Source: Streptomyces sp. NBC_00344
Lineage (GTDB): Bacteria; Actinomycetota; Actinomycetes; Streptomycetales; Streptomycetaceae
Assembly: GCF_036088315.1 (NCBI RefSeq)
Contig: NZ_CP107996.1
Span: 372,001 to 436,000, forward strand
Length of the DNA stretch: 64,000 nucleotides
Direction of reading: 5' to 3'
Part shown: positions 1 to 8,623 of the stretch, in pieces
Position numbering within the stretch: position 1 is the stretch's first letter
How the letters are laid out: the number at the start of each line of letters is the position of its first letter
Notes under the pieces: model-generated
What the model was told of the DNA's origin: nothing
The model's input: only the letters and a program-made list of their open reading frames with translations
Database searches by the model: none
Made by a program: the position numbers and the translations under genes

Positions 1-515
1 TAGAGATGCTTCTTCGACTCCGGCAGTAGGTAGATGCCCGTGAGGAAGAACGTCATATGCGCGTTGTTCTCGCGTGCCACCTTGCGGAACCGCGAGAAGA
101 GCCTGTCGTCGCCCTGCAGCGCGCCATCCCAGGAGAACACGACGAACTGCGGCGGTTTCTCACCCGGTTTGAGGCGCTCCGGCTTCAGCTGTCCCGGCTG
201 CGGACCGGTGTACGAGGTGGACCCGTCGCCCAGCACCTTCACCTTCCCGTCCCAGCCCGCCTCGTCGTCCTCTCCGACTGCCCCGGTCGCTGAGCCGGCT
301 CCGGCAGGTCGTGCGGCTCCGTTCGCGGACGCCGCGATGCCCGGCTGCGGTGACGCTGCGGGCCCGTCGGTGTCGCTGCCGATGAACGGGATTGCCACCA
401 CCGCGGCCGCCGCGGTGGCAAGCACCACCCCCACGGCGGCACGGACGCGGAACGCGGACAGCGTCACATGCCGTCGGCCGAGCGCGGTACGGAGCGTGCG
501 GGGTATGCGGGTCAT
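1..515 (-). CDS. Secreted polysaccharide deacetylase-like protein, C-terminus cut by window edge
   Basis: The ATG at 515 is preceded by GGAAG about 10 bases upstream, and the frame stays open to the left edge, giving at least 171 residues. The N-terminus has a basic stretch and a hydrophobic segment (about residues 27-48), which looks like a signal or anchor. A low-complexity Ala/Gly linker follows, and then the run FVVFSWDG and TFFLTGIYLLP. That run resembles the start of the NodB/polysaccharide-deacetylase-like domain in Streptomyces secreted proteins of unknown substrate. The gene starts 60 bases after the penicillin-binding protein on the same strand, so the two may be co-transcribed and both act on the cell wall. 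The catalytic part lies outside the window, so enzymatic function is inferred. Confidence 0.7.
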   Translation of the reverse strand, partial: MTRIPRTLRTALGRRHVTLSAFRVRAAVGVVLATAAAAVVAIPFIGSDTDGPAASPQPGIAASANGAARPAGAGSATGAVGEDDEAGWDGKVKVLGDGSTSYTGPQPGQLKPERLKPGEKPPQFVVFSWDGALQGDDRLFSRFRKVARENNAHMTFFLTGIYLLPESKKHL

Positions 516-574
516 CGCGATGTCACTTCCTGTACGGGTCGACGGGCGGCGTCGTGGGGCAGGGCGCTGCCTCG

Positions 575-2614
575 TCACATGCCGCTCCCATCGGGTCTCC
601 TGCCGGCCACGGACGTCAGATAGGCGTTCCAGATCCGTGAGGGGTACGTCCGATCGGCCTTGGCATCTCCGCCAAGACCGGTGACCGGCAGCGGCTTCAG
701 GTCTCCCAGGTTCATGCGGTAGACGACGACGGCCGTCGCCTCCTGCGCGGTGTAGCCCACGAACCAGCCGGCGGTGTGGTCCGCTGTGGTTCCGGCCTTG
801 CCGGCGGCGCCGGCGGGCGCGTTCGCTGAAGCAGAGCCACCTCCCCGGAGTGCGCCGCGAAGGGCGTCGGTGACCTGAGCGCCGACTTCGGCACTGAAGG
901 CACGGTCGCGGTGCGGCCGCGCCAGGGCCACGGGTTCACCACCGCGGGATGCCCGGGCCACCGAGAAGGGCTCCGTGTGGACCCCGCCCGCGGCGAACGT
1001 CCCGTAGGCAGCGGCCATCCGCAGGGCGCTCGGCGTCGAGTTGCCGAGTGAGAACCCCGGAACACGTGCCCCGAGGCTGGTGGCGAGGAGCCCGGCGTCC
1101 TGGGCCGCGCGGGCCACCCGCTCATAACCGACGTCCGTACCGAGCTGCATCAGCGGTGCGTTGACCGAGTGCACCATCGCGTCACGCAAACTGATGTGCC
1201 CCCACGAACGGCCCCCGTCGTTCTCTGCCTTGACCACTTTGCCGTTGCGGTCCCAGTAGGGGCCCTCGGGTGTGATGACCGGGATGTCGTCGTCACCGTC
1301 GTAAACGGTGGCCGGGAACACCGGGGTGCGGGGCTCACCGCGTTTTCGCTGCACTCCGTCGCGCAGAGCGGCCGCGTACACGAAGGGGGTGAACGCCGAT
1401 CCGGCGGGGACGGTGATCGAGTTGGATTCGTTGAACCCCTGGGTGAGGAAGTCGGGCCCTCCGTACACGGCGAGTATCCGTCCGTCGGATGCGATCGACG
1501 CTGCGCCGGTGTGCGCATGCCTGTCGGCCGCCCGGTGGGCCGGATCGAAGCCTTTGGTGACCCTGCGTACCGACGTCGCCAGCTCCGTCGTGCGCATTCT
1601 GTCGAACGTCGTGTGGACCTCATAACCGCCCAGGTCGAACGCTGAGTCCGAGATGTGGCCCGCCTTCTGGACATAGGTCTTGGCGAGAGCCGCGAGATAG
1701 CCGGGCTGACCGCTCGCCGTGGAGGGCTTGGGCGGAGCCTTCGGCTCGGGGAAGACCTTGTACGCGGACCGCTCGGCCGGAGACAGCGCTCCGGTGGTGA
1801 CCATCCGGTCGAGGATCCACTTCCAGCGGCGCACCGCCCGGTCATGGTTCTTCGCGCTGATCGCGGGATCGTAGAGGGACGCCCCCTTGAGGACCGAGGC
1901 CAGGAACGCGGCCTCGCTCACCGTGAGATCACCCACCTCCTTGCCGTAGTAGGCCTGAGCTGCCCGCTGGACGCCATACGTTCCCCGGCCGAACCAACTG
2001 GTGTTGAGGTAGCCCTCGAGAATCTCGTTCTTGCTCAGCCGGTTGTCCACCTTGACCGCGAGGAGCATCTCGTGGAACTTCCGGCTGAGATTCTGGTCCT
2101 GATTGAGGTAGGCGTTCTTCACGTACTGCTGTGTGATGGTGGAGCCGCCCTGGGTGTCGCCCCCGGTGATCATCCGCAGAGCCGCGCGGGTCATACCCGA
2201 GGCGGATACGCCCGGATCCGAGTAGAAGCTCGCGTTCTCGGCCGCCAGTACCGCGTTCCGCACGCGCCGCGGAACTCTGGACAGCGGCACCTCCTGCCGG
2301 TTGACCCAGCCGCTGCGGGCCAGCTCCGTACCGTCCGACCAGTAGTACACGTTGTCCTGCTGGGTCGCGAAGGCATTGAGCTGATTCGGTATGTCCGTCC
2401 GGGCGTAGGCGTACATCACCAGTGCGGCGCCGCTGGTCGCCCCGAGCAGAACGAGGGCCAGGATCTGACGCCATGACGGCAGCCAGCGCCGGAGGCCGGC
2501 ACGGTTCGAGCGCGGATAGTCCACCCGTATGCCGGCGAGCCTCGCGACCATGCGCGAGAAGCGTGCACGAACCCTCGCACCCGACGCGGCGCCTGCCCGT
2601 CCTCGGTGCGTCAC
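575..2614 (-). CDS. Class A penicillin-binding protein (GT51 + transpeptidase-like domain with altered motifs)
   Basis: This is a bifunctional peptidoglycan synthase of about 679 residues. I chose the GTG at 2614 because GGGGGAG lies 7 bases upstream; an in-frame TTG at 2632 is the alternative. A short cytoplasmic part and one membrane segment (about 50-70) lead into a GT51 glycosyltransferase domain with catalytic Glu126 in AAENASFY and the run QGGSTITQQ. The C-terminal domain has the transpeptidase fold signature but is unusual. The SxxK motif reads S406-A-F-T409, so the general-base lysine is a threonine. The KTG motif reads K606-A-G-T. The SxN motif (S483-V-N485) is intact. Polymerisation of glycan strands is well supported; cross-linking activity is doubtful. 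It probably forms an operon with the secreted protein downstream. Confidence 0.88.
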   Translation of the reverse strand: MTHRGRAGAASGARVRARFSRMVARLAGIRVDYPRSNRAGLRRWLPSWRQILALVLLGATSGAALVMYAYARTDIPNQLNAFATQQDNVYYWSDGTELARSGWVNRQEVPLSRVPRRVRNAVLAAENASFYSDPGVSASGMTRAALRMITGGDTQGGSTITQQYVKNAYLNQDQNLSRKFHEMLLAVKVDNRLSKNEILEGYLNTSWFGRGTYGVQRAAQAYYGKEVGDLTVSEAAFLASVLKGASLYDPAISAKNHDRAVRRWKWILDRMVTTGALSPAERSAYKVFPEPKAPPKPSTASGQPGYLAALAKTYVQKAGHISDSAFDLGGYEVHTTFDRMRTTELATSVRRVTKGFDPAHRAADRHAHTGAASIASDGRILAVYGGPDFLTQGFNESNSITVPAGSAFTPFVYAAALRDGVQRKRGEPRTPVFPATVYDGDDDIPVITPEGPYWDRNGKVVKAENDGGRSWGHISLRDAMVHSVNAPLMQLGTDVGYERVARAAQDAGLLATSLGARVPGFSLGNSTPSALRMAAAYGTFAAGGVHTEPFSVARASRGGEPVALARPHRDRAFSAEVGAQVTDALRGALRGGGSASANAPAGAAGKAGTTADHTAGWFVGYTAQEATAVVVYRMNLGDLKPLPVTGLGGDAKADRTYPSRIWNAYLTSVAGRRPDGSGM

Positions 2615-3073
2615 TCCGAGGCTCCCCCGCAATCGCCCGTGCCGTCGGATCTGCTGGCCGTCTCCGGACCTTCCGGCGAGATGCGACAGGCGTGGCGGAG
2701 TATGTGCTGCATACCTGGGGGATTCCTAACGACAGTGCGTGACCGAGGAATTGTGCGGTCGGTCAGGGCGATGAGGTGCGGGGGCCGCCGACCTGCGGCA
2801 ACGACGTTCTACGGCGAGCACAGTCCGGACTTTTGGTGAAGATCAGTGAACTTCCGGCGGATATACGGTGGTTCACGGAACGGAAGCCGGAAGGCTTTGC
2901 GTAGCCCCCTCCCCGTCCATCGCCTGCCCTCCGTGAAGCTTTGGCCTCTACTTCACCGATGCGCTGGACCCCTTGATTTGTTTCGCCGCATCACGAACAT
3001 GGCTGGAAATGATCAGTGCCGTGGGGTGCCGGTGCCACGGCGACGCGGAACACCCCGGGCCCGGGGCCTCCGG
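2615..3073. other. Intergenic, 459 bp, no gene seen
   Basis: No open frame here shows a recognisable domain or a convincing ribosome binding site. The stretch lies downstream of the NHL gene and upstream of the penicillin-binding protein, both on the minus strand. It should therefore hold the terminator of the first and the promoter of the second. I could not point to either with confidence. Confidence 0.5.
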
Positions 3074-4642
3074 TCAGGGCCGGTGCCTGACCCGCACCGG
3101 GGCGGTGTCCACGACGGACCGATACGTGGTGCTGCCCCGGAAGGTGGCGAGGTAGCCGTGATGCCGCAGGTCGTCGTAGAGACTCCGGCTTCCGCGGGTC
3201 CGGTCCGGGACGGTGGCTTCGCAATGCGCCACACCGTGAACGTCGGATACCGCGGTGCACAGCTGTCGCGTCCTTGCCGTGTTGGTGAACGTGATCAACT
3301 GACGCGCCAGGGGGGTGCCGTCGGCCTCGCTGAGGGTGGCGTGGAGGCCCCTGACGATCAGGGCCGACGGCCCCGACCGCTGCTGCATGGAGGCCGGCCG
3401 CGCCGCGAGCCGTGTGGGGACGCGGCGAATGGTGACGGCCGGGGACGGGGCGGAATTGAGGCTGGTGGCCCCGGCGGCGTTGGTCCCTGTCACCGTGAAC
3501 TCATAGCTGTCACCCGGCGTGAGAGAGGTGACCGTGATGGGGGAACCGGGCCCCTGAGCGACCTGGCCGCCCCGGGAGTGCTTGGTGAGATCGATGGCGG
3601 TGACGATGTAGCCGGTGACCGCGGGTGAAGCGCTGCCGATGAACGACACCGTGGCCTGCGCGTGGCCGGGAGCAGCGGTCACATTGGTGGGCGGGACCGG
3701 GGCCGGTGGCACGGCCAACCCGACCGGGGTGCTCAGACCCGAGACGGGCAGGGTGCTCTGCCCGCCGCCGTTCGCCGGCACCTCCACCACCCTGTCGTTA
3801 CCGAAGTCGGCGACGAAGAGGTTGTCGACCGCGTCGAGCACCAGCCCCTGCGGGCTGCGCAGACCGGACGTGGGCACTGTTTCCTGCGGTCCGCCGTCCA
3901 CGGGCATCTTCACGACCCTGCCGTTCGCCGAGTCGGAGATGTACAGGTCGCCGTCGGAGTCGAACGCCAGCCCGGTCGGCTGGGAGAGACCGCGGGCGGG
4001 AACGGTCGTCTGCGGTCCCCCGTCGGCAGGCACCTTCACGACTCTGTCGTTGCTGAAGTCCGCGACGAAGAGGTTGCCGAGCGCATCGAGCGCCAGACCG
4101 TCCGGGTGGACCAGGCCCGTGGTCGGGACGGTGGTCTGCGGCCCCCCGTCGGCGGGCACCTCGACCACCCTGTTGTTGAAACTGTCGGAGATGAACAGGT
4201 TGCCCGCCGCATCGAGCGCCAGACCGATCGGCCGCGACAGGTCGGTGGCGGGGACCACGGTCTGCGGACCGCCGTTCCCCGGCACCTTCACCACCCTGTT
4301 GTTGCCGGTGTCGGAGACATAGAGATCTCCCGCGGCGTTGAGCGCCATACCGGTGGGACGGGTCAGTCCGGTGATCGGGGCATCCGTCCCGGAGCCGCCG
4401 TCCGCAGGTACCTCCAGCACGGTGCCGTCGGTGTAGTCGGACACGTACAGTGGCGCGCTGCCGGGCGCTGGTACCGCCGCGGCGGTACCCGGCGCCAGGG
4501 ACACCAGCCCGGCCGTGCACAGCGCCAGGATCGCTGCCGCCGCAGACAGACGCCGCCGCGCCGACCTGCGCCCCTGCCCGGCAGGAGGAGACGGCTTCCG
4601 CCTGCGCGGCTCAGGAGAACGAGGCACTGAAGAGCGGCACAT
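3074..4642 (-). CDS. Secreted six-bladed NHL propeller protein with fibronectin III and Ig-like domains
   Basis: The start at 4642 puts an Arg/Pro-rich stretch and a hydrophobic signal segment (about residues 30-55, ending near AAAVPAP) at the N-terminus; longer in-frame starts exist upstream. Six repeats of about 42 residues follow, each with a core such as VSDTGNNRVVKVPGNGG and LYVSD or LFVAD. This is the NHL repeat of a six-bladed propeller. A fibronectin type III domain (from VPPTNVTAAPG to about SPAVTI) and a C-terminal Ig-like domain with two cysteines come next. The likely role is extracellular protein-protein or ligand binding. No catalytic residues are seen and the target is unknown. 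It stands alone between unrelated genes. Confidence 0.8.
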   Translation of the reverse strand: MCRSSVPRSPEPRRRKPSPPAGQGRRSARRRLSAAAAILALCTAGLVSLAPGTAAAVPAPGSAPLYVSDYTDGTVLEVPADGGSGTDAPITGLTRPTGMALNAAGDLYVSDTGNNRVVKVPGNGGPQTVVPATDLSRPIGLALDAAGNLFISDSFNNRVVEVPADGGPQTTVPTTGLVHPDGLALDALGNLFVADFSNDRVVKVPADGGPQTTVPARGLSQPTGLAFDSDGDLYISDSANGRVVKMPVDGGPQETVPTSGLRSPQGLVLDAVDNLFVADFGNDRVVEVPANGGGQSTLPVSGLSTPVGLAVPPAPVPPTNVTAAPGHAQATVSFIGSASPAVTGYIVTAIDLTKHSRGGQVAQGPGSPITVTSLTPGDSYEFTVTGTNAAGATSLNSAPSPAVTIRRVPTRLAARPASMQQRSGPSALIVRGLHATLSEADGTPLARQLITFTNTARTRQLCTAVSDVHGVAHCEATVPDRTRGSRSLYDDLRHHGYLATFRGSTTYRSVVDTAPVRVRHRP

Positions 4643-4969
4643 GACACACCAACCTGTTCTGGCCGGGCGGCCGGATGCCGTACCGGCCGGCGGAGACGGC
4701 GAACACCTCGTGCGCACACGGCGGAAGAGGCCGGGAGTACTGCTATGACGTCCCGTCACCGAACCCGGCCGAATCCGTCTGCCGGGCGGGCCGTGGTCCT
4801 GCCGACCTTATGAACCAGCTCGCGGCACCGGCACGCACCACGCCACCGCCCGCCCGGATTCCACCCCAACGGCAGGGGACAGAGTCCATCGCGGCAGCCC
4901 TCTCCTGCGTACACTGCCCAGGCACAGCCGCCACCCTCGAACCGCACCGACAGGGAGGTGAGAACGCCC

Positions 4970-5524
4970 ATGCATCTGGTTCTGACCTCCGACACGCATC
5001 TCCCGAAGCGGGCAGGCCTGCTCCCCCACCCGCTCCTGGACGCGATCGAACAAGCCGACGCCGTCATCCATGCGGGTGACTGGGTCGACCCGGCAACCCT
5101 GGACCTGCTCGAATCCCGTGCGCGACGTGTCATCGGGGTCTATGGGAACAACGACGGCCCGGAGCTCCGGGCCCGGCTGCCCGAGGTGGCCAGTGCCGTT
5201 CTCGGCGGGCTGAGATTCGGGGTCGTGCACGAAACGGGAGCCGCGCAGGGACGCGAGCGGAGATGCTCCGCTCGCTTTCCTGATCTGGACGTACTGGTGT
5301 TCGGCCACAGTCACATCCCGTGGGACACCATAGCGCCGACGGGCCTACGGCTGCTCAATCCCGGTTCTCCGACGGACAGACGGCGTCAGCCGTACTGCAC
5401 CTTCATGACCGTCGATGCGGCCGCGGGCCGGCTGAGCGACGTACGGCTGCACCGTCTCCCGCCACGACACCGGCCCACGGGCGGTGGCGGCCCCGCATCG
5501 CCGTCAACGACCCGGCAGCGCTGA
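4970..5524 (+). CDS. YfcE/MJ0936-type metallophosphoesterase
   Basis: The ATG at 4970 is preceded by AGGGAGG 11 bases upstream; an in-frame GTG at 4958 lies inside that site and is less likely. The 184-residue product has the ordered metal-site motifs of the calcineurin-like superfamily: SDTHLP near the N-terminus, HAGDW, GNND, VVHE (where GH.. is more usual) and GHSHIPW. Small single-domain proteins of this kind act as phosphodiesterases or nucleases of broad specificity. The last 30 or so residues are Pro/Arg rich and overlap the convergent SRPBCC gene by 21 bases, so the native end may be shorter. The physiological substrate cannot be told from sequence. Confidence 0.85.
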   Translation: MHLVLTSDTHLPKRAGLLPHPLLDAIEQADAVIHAGDWVDPATLDLLESRARRVIGVYGNNDGPELRARLPEVASAVLGGLRFGVVHETGAAQGRERRCSARFPDLDVLVFGHSHIPWDTIAPTGLRLLNPGSPTDRRRQPYCTFMTVDAAAGRLSDVRLHRLPPRHRPTGGGGPASPSTTRQR

Positions 5525-5914
5525 CCGCCCACCGCGCACCAGACGGCGCAGCGCGAGGCGGGCGAGCGGTGTGTAGGGAGCGATGACGATCCACGGGCCC
5601 CGGAGGGTCAACGTCGTCAGTGCACCCTCGGCGGTCGGCGTGACGGCGTGGAGCAGCCGCACCTTCAGCGGGCCGAGGCGGACCTGCCAGGACCAGGTGT
5701 GGCCCGTCTCGTCCACGTCGTCGATGCGGAACCGAACGGTCACCCCGAACCAGGAGCTGACCGTGCCCCGCGCACCCGGTGCGATGCGTTCTCCCGGGGC
5801 GTCGACGGCCGTGATCTGGGGCGCCCACTGCGCCCAGTGGCGGTACACCGCGTAGCGTTCCCACACCAACTGAGCGGATGCGGAGCCTGAGGCCTTCGCA
5901 TGCACCGTGCCCAT
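5504..5914 (-). CDS. SRPBCC-fold (polyketide cyclase/START-like) protein
   Basis: The ATG at 5914 has AGGGAG 8 bases upstream, which fixes the start; longer in-frame starts add a non-conserved Arg/Ser-rich leader. The 136-residue product matches the small SRPBCC ligand-binding fold. It opens with a first strand, then the conserved WERYAVYRHWAQWAP helix region, then IDDVDETGHTWSWQVRLG and a C-terminal amphipathic helix. Members bind hydrophobic ligands or act as cyclases; the ligand here is unknown. It converges on the metallophosphoesterase with a 21-base overlap. Confidence 0.75.
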   Translation of the reverse strand: MGTVHAKASGSASAQLVWERYAVYRHWAQWAPQITAVDAPGERIAPGARGTVSSWFGVTVRFRIDDVDETGHTWSWQVRLGPLKVRLLHAVTPTAEGALTTLTLRGPWIVIAPYTPLARLALRRLVRGGRSALPGR

Positions 5915-6079
5915 ACCGCTTCTCCCTGGGTGTCGAAGGCCGGCGCCGGACGAAGGGCACGAGCGGAGCCACAGCACTCCACGGCGCCGCAGGACATCGG
6001 CCCTTGCCGTCGTTGCAGCCTTTTCCGTATTCCACCCCGGCACAGCCGAGAGTGGCCCGACGCCGCGCCCGGCCGGCGG

Positions 6080-6478
6080 TTACTGGGTGAACCTGGGCAG
6101 CCACTTCACCTGGTAGTCGGGATGATTCGCATGCTCAGCCGCCATCTGCCGGACCACGAAGCCCAGTCCGACCGCGCGGCCGGAGGGGAAGTCGTGGTAC
6201 GGACGGTCGGTGTCCAGAGCCGCGACCTCCTCGTACTCGTCGAGCAGCACCTTGCTCGTCTCGGTGCGCCGCAGTGTGCGCGCAGGGTCCTGGAGAGAGA
6301 TGTGCGCGTCGTAACCACGAGTCCGTACGGTGAATGCGATGGCAGCGGTCCGGTCATGGACTTCGCCGGGCACCTCGGCCGGACATCGCCAGCTCTCCCC
6401 ACCCGCCGCCTGCGCGATCTGTTCCTCGTCGGCAAGGCGCGCCCGGACAAAGGCCACCATGTCGGAGTTGTCTGTCAT
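6080..6478 (-). CDS. DUF6221 family protein
   Basis: I chose the ATG at 6478, which has GGAGG 11 bases upstream; a GTG at 6502 precedes that site. The 132-residue protein carries the hallmarks of the actinobacterial DUF6221 family: MVAFVRARLADEEQ at the start, HISLQDPARTLR in the middle, LLDEYEEV, and a C-terminal HPDYQVKWLP. Family members are small soluble proteins of unknown function, often near mobile or prophage genes. The neighbouring stretch upstream contains apparent gene debris, which fits an integration-prone spot. Confidence 0.8.
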   Translation of the reverse strand: MTDNSDMVAFVRARLADEEQIAQAAGGESWRCPAEVPGEVHDRTAAIAFTVRTRGYDAHISLQDPARTLRRTETSKVLLDEYEEVAALDTDRPYHDFPSGRAVGLGFVVRQMAAEHANHPDYQVKWLPRFTQ

Positions 6479-7006
6479 CAGCGCCGAATCCTCCACCGTC
6501 ACAAACCCGTACCGGAAGCCGATTCACCGTACGGGGCCCGTTCTGCTTGCTCAGCAGAGGATGCCGTACGACCGGGACCGGACGCACACACGGGGGTGCC
6601 CGCGGCTCGGGATCCGTAGGCCTCGGCCTGCTCATCAGTCAGAGACTCCGCTGAGACGGGGCGCAGGGTTTCCGCCGGCCGACCAGGACGATCGGAGGCT
6701 TCCCCTGCGCCGACGGCAGACGCGCGTCCCTCATCGAGGCCACCACCGCCGGCCACGCGCTGCGTAAGGAAGTCGAGCAGTTGTGGACCCCGGCAGTGGG
6801 CCCTCATCAAGAACGGCGCCGTCCAATCCTCGGAGACCACCCGGGCCGGGCGGGTCGGGCCCTCCGCTACGTCGGCAGCCGCCGTGTGGGCTGCCTGAGA
6901 ACGGGCAGGCATCTCACCAGGTGCTCAGGTCATCCGGTGGACAGATCGTCCGCCCCGACCTGATGCTGCCGGGCTGATTGTCGGACAGGGAAATCGGTAT
7001 CTCCTG
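6479..7006. pseudogene. Gene debris: possible transposase (DUF4158) scrap and MarR wing scrap
   Basis: No intact gene is evident in these 528 bases. On the minus strand, 6642-6613 translates to LTDEQAEAYG, which resembles the N-terminus of Tn3-type transposases (DUF4158). The rest of that frame is not recognisable. On the plus strand, 6712-6786 translates to DGRRASLIEATTAGHALRKE followed by VEQLW, which resembles the wing and last helix of a MarR regulator, again with no flanking family sequence. Both matches are short and made from memory, so this is a suggestion of decayed insertions, not a firm call. Confidence 0.3.
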
Positions 7007-7480
7007 ATGCAACGCCGTCGTCGCGCAGATGTGTCCCCCGAAGCTCTTCACGAGACAGCAAAGCAACTCGCAGAGGCTGTCGACGCTATTTCGTCGGTGT
7101 TGCAAGGTGCCGCTATGGAGGACGGGCACCTGTCTCAGCAGCAGTTGAGAGTGCTGGCGTCGCTGCGGCAGCGCCCTGGTATCAACCTGACGGCCTTGGC
7201 GCGCGGCGTGGGGCTGAGCCTGCCCCGGGCCAGCCGTGTGTGCAGCGGACTGGAATCCGCCGGCTTACTGTCGCGCAGCCCGGCCGATTCCGACCGCAGA
7301 GAGATCGGGCTCGCCCTGACACCGGGCGGCATCGCACGCCTGGAGCGCGTCGAGGTCCGGCGGGTGGAGTCGCTGGTGGACGCACTCGGCCGGATGCCCG
7401 CGCGCGACCGGCGCGGTCTGGTCGCCGGGTGCCGGTACCTGGCGTCGTCACTCACTGCCATGCGGGCCGGGGGTGACTGA
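7007..7480 (+). CDS. MarR family transcriptional regulator
   Basis: The product has 157 residues with the MarR winged-helix layout: an N-terminal dimerisation helix (HETAKQLAEAVDAISSVL), the helix-turn-helix around LTALARGVGLSLPRASRVCS, and the wing with SPADSDRREIGLALTPGG. It ends with a long C-terminal helix. No strong ribosome binding site precedes the ATG at 7007, so a downstream start such as the GTG at 7031-7033 is possible. It converges with the STAS gene, overlapping it by 33 bases. A second MarR gene lies 0.5 kb away on the other strand, and the two resemble each other in size and layout. The regulated genes are probably the adjacent stress-signalling genes. Confidence 0.85.
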   Translation: MQRRRRADVSPEALHETAKQLAEAVDAISSVLQGAAMEDGHLSQQQLRVLASLRQRPGINLTALARGVGLSLPRASRVCSGLESAGLLSRSPADSDRREIGLALTPGGIARLERVEVRRVESLVDALGRMPARDRRGLVAGCRYLASSLTAMRAGGD

Positions 7481-7834
7481 GGGAGTCGCGGAGACCGCCT
7501 CGTCGACCGTGGCATACACCGGCATGGCACCGTCCAGGCCGATGACGCCGATGAGCCGCTCCATGAAAGGTGAGGGGGCTGCGAGCCGCAGCCTGGAGTC
7601 GAGCTGCGAACGGCCGTGGAGAATGACGTTCACCGTGGTGGAGTCGGCGAATGTGACACCCGAGAGGTCGATGACCACGGGTGTCGTGTCCTGTGTCCCG
7701 GCGTCGTGAAGGGCCGCTTCCAGGGCATCGACGTTGTCGATGTCGAGCTCTCCGGTCACGACCACGACGGCTGCTCCCTGATGCCGGTGGGTGGCGACGA
7801 GGACGGCCTGGCCGGCCTTCGGTGGTCTTTGCAC
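7448..7834 (-). CDS. STAS-domain anti-sigma factor antagonist
   Basis: The GTG at 7834 is preceded by GAAGGA with 6 bases of spacing, which sets the start; in-frame ATGs further upstream lack such a site. The 128-residue product is one STAS domain: VVVVTGELDIDNVDALEAAL, then VVIDLSGVTFADSTTVNVIL with Ser in FADST at the usual phosphorylation position. Members bind RsbW-like kinases and release an alternative sigma factor when dephosphorylated. An RsbW-like kinase (9859-10305) and a PP2C-type phosphatase (8624-9811) lie within 2.5 kb, so partner switching among them is likely. A promoter with MarR-type boxes lies upstream. Confidence 0.88.
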   Translation of the reverse strand: MQRPPKAGQAVLVATHRHQGAAVVVVTGELDIDNVDALEAALHDAGTQDTTPVVIDLSGVTFADSTTVNVILHGRSQLDSRLRLAAPSPFMERLIGVIGLDGAMPVYATVDEAVSATPSVTPGPHGSE

Positions 7835-7914
7835 GTGGTGTCCTTCAGCTGTGGATGGACGTCGGGCGCCACGGGGGCTGCCGCACGGACAGCCCGCCCT
7901 GGAGATCCGAACCC

Positions 7915-7962
7915 ACGATAGGAGTAATAGTTGCCGTTTGACAACATTCACCATAAGGCAAC
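7915..7962 (-). promoter_or_regulatory. Candidate STAS promoter overlapped by MarR-type boxes
   Basis: Read on the minus strand, TTGTCA (7944-7939) and TATCGT (7920-7915) are 18 bases apart and lie about 80 bases before the STAS GTG. The near-palindrome TTGCCGTTTGACAA (7931-7944) covers the -35 element. A second half-matching box, TTCACCATAAGGCAA (7947-7961), lies just upstream. The outer arms GTTGCC (7930-7935) and GGCAAC (7957-7962) form a perfect inverted repeat. The spacing and TTG...CAA ends fit MarR dimer sites, and two MarR genes flank the STAS gene. Confidence 0.45.
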
Positions 7963-8036
7963 AGTCTGCACGCATGAGTCAGTTGACGGCCGGCCCGCTG
8001 TGCGGAGTCCCGGCACGGGAGTGGACCCGCCTGACG

Positions 8037-8552
8037 CTATGCGCTGTCCGCGACCTGGTCGCCCCGGTGATCCCCGGAACCACCGGCCTCCACGTCGAGC
8101 GCGACCGTGGCCGCGGCGTGAAAGGCCGTGAGGCCCTTGGTGAGCGCCTCAACGGCGGCCGGCTCCATCGCGTCCAGAACGACAGCGACCTCACGGGCCC
8201 GGATGCCGCGGTATTCGTTGAGCAGAACATGGCCGTGCGAGGTCAGCCGCAGTTCGACCTCTCTGCGGCTCGTGGGACTGGGGCACCGCTCCACCAGGCC
8301 CATGGCCTGCATCCGGTCACAGAGCCTGCTGACCGACGAAGCGCGCGATCCGAGGGCCCTGCCCAGGGAACGCAGGTTGGCGCCCTCGCGTTTCTCGATG
8401 ATGAGCAGGGCGCGGAGCTGGGAAGGTGAGATGGTGCCCGCCGGGGCGGCCTCCTGGCCACGTCCCCACAGCAGCTCGAGTAGTTCCGATGCCGCCCGGG
8501 CAGCATCGGAGGCCTTCGCACGCGCCTGGGGCCGACCGGTAAAGCGGGACAT
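8037..8552 (-). CDS. MarR family transcriptional regulator
   Basis: This 171-residue protein starts at an ATG (8552). A helix-turn-helix is visible at NLRSLGRALGSRASSVSRLC, followed by DRMQAMGLVERCPSPTSRRE and a wing strand VELRLTSHG. A long C-terminal helix has an acidic, Gly-rich tail. It lies about 200 bases upstream of the STAS gene on the same strand and divergently from the PP2C phosphatase gene (71-base gap). This is the usual Streptomyces arrangement of MarR-like regulators with stress-signalling genes. It may control itself, the phosphatase and the STAS gene. The signal is unknown. Confidence 0.85.
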   Translation of the reverse strand: MSRFTGRPQARAKASDAARAASELLELLWGRGQEAAPAGTISPSQLRALLIIEKREGANLRSLGRALGSRASSVSRLCDRMQAMGLVERCPSPTSRREVELRLTSHGHVLLNEYRGIRAREVAVVLDAMEPAAVEALTKGLTAFHAAATVALDVEAGGSGDHRGDQVADSA

Positions 8553-8623
8553 CCCATCACTGTGTCACCCGACGAAGGTCCCTGTCAGCCCGGCAGCGGC
8601 CACCTCCCCGATCGCACTGAAGA

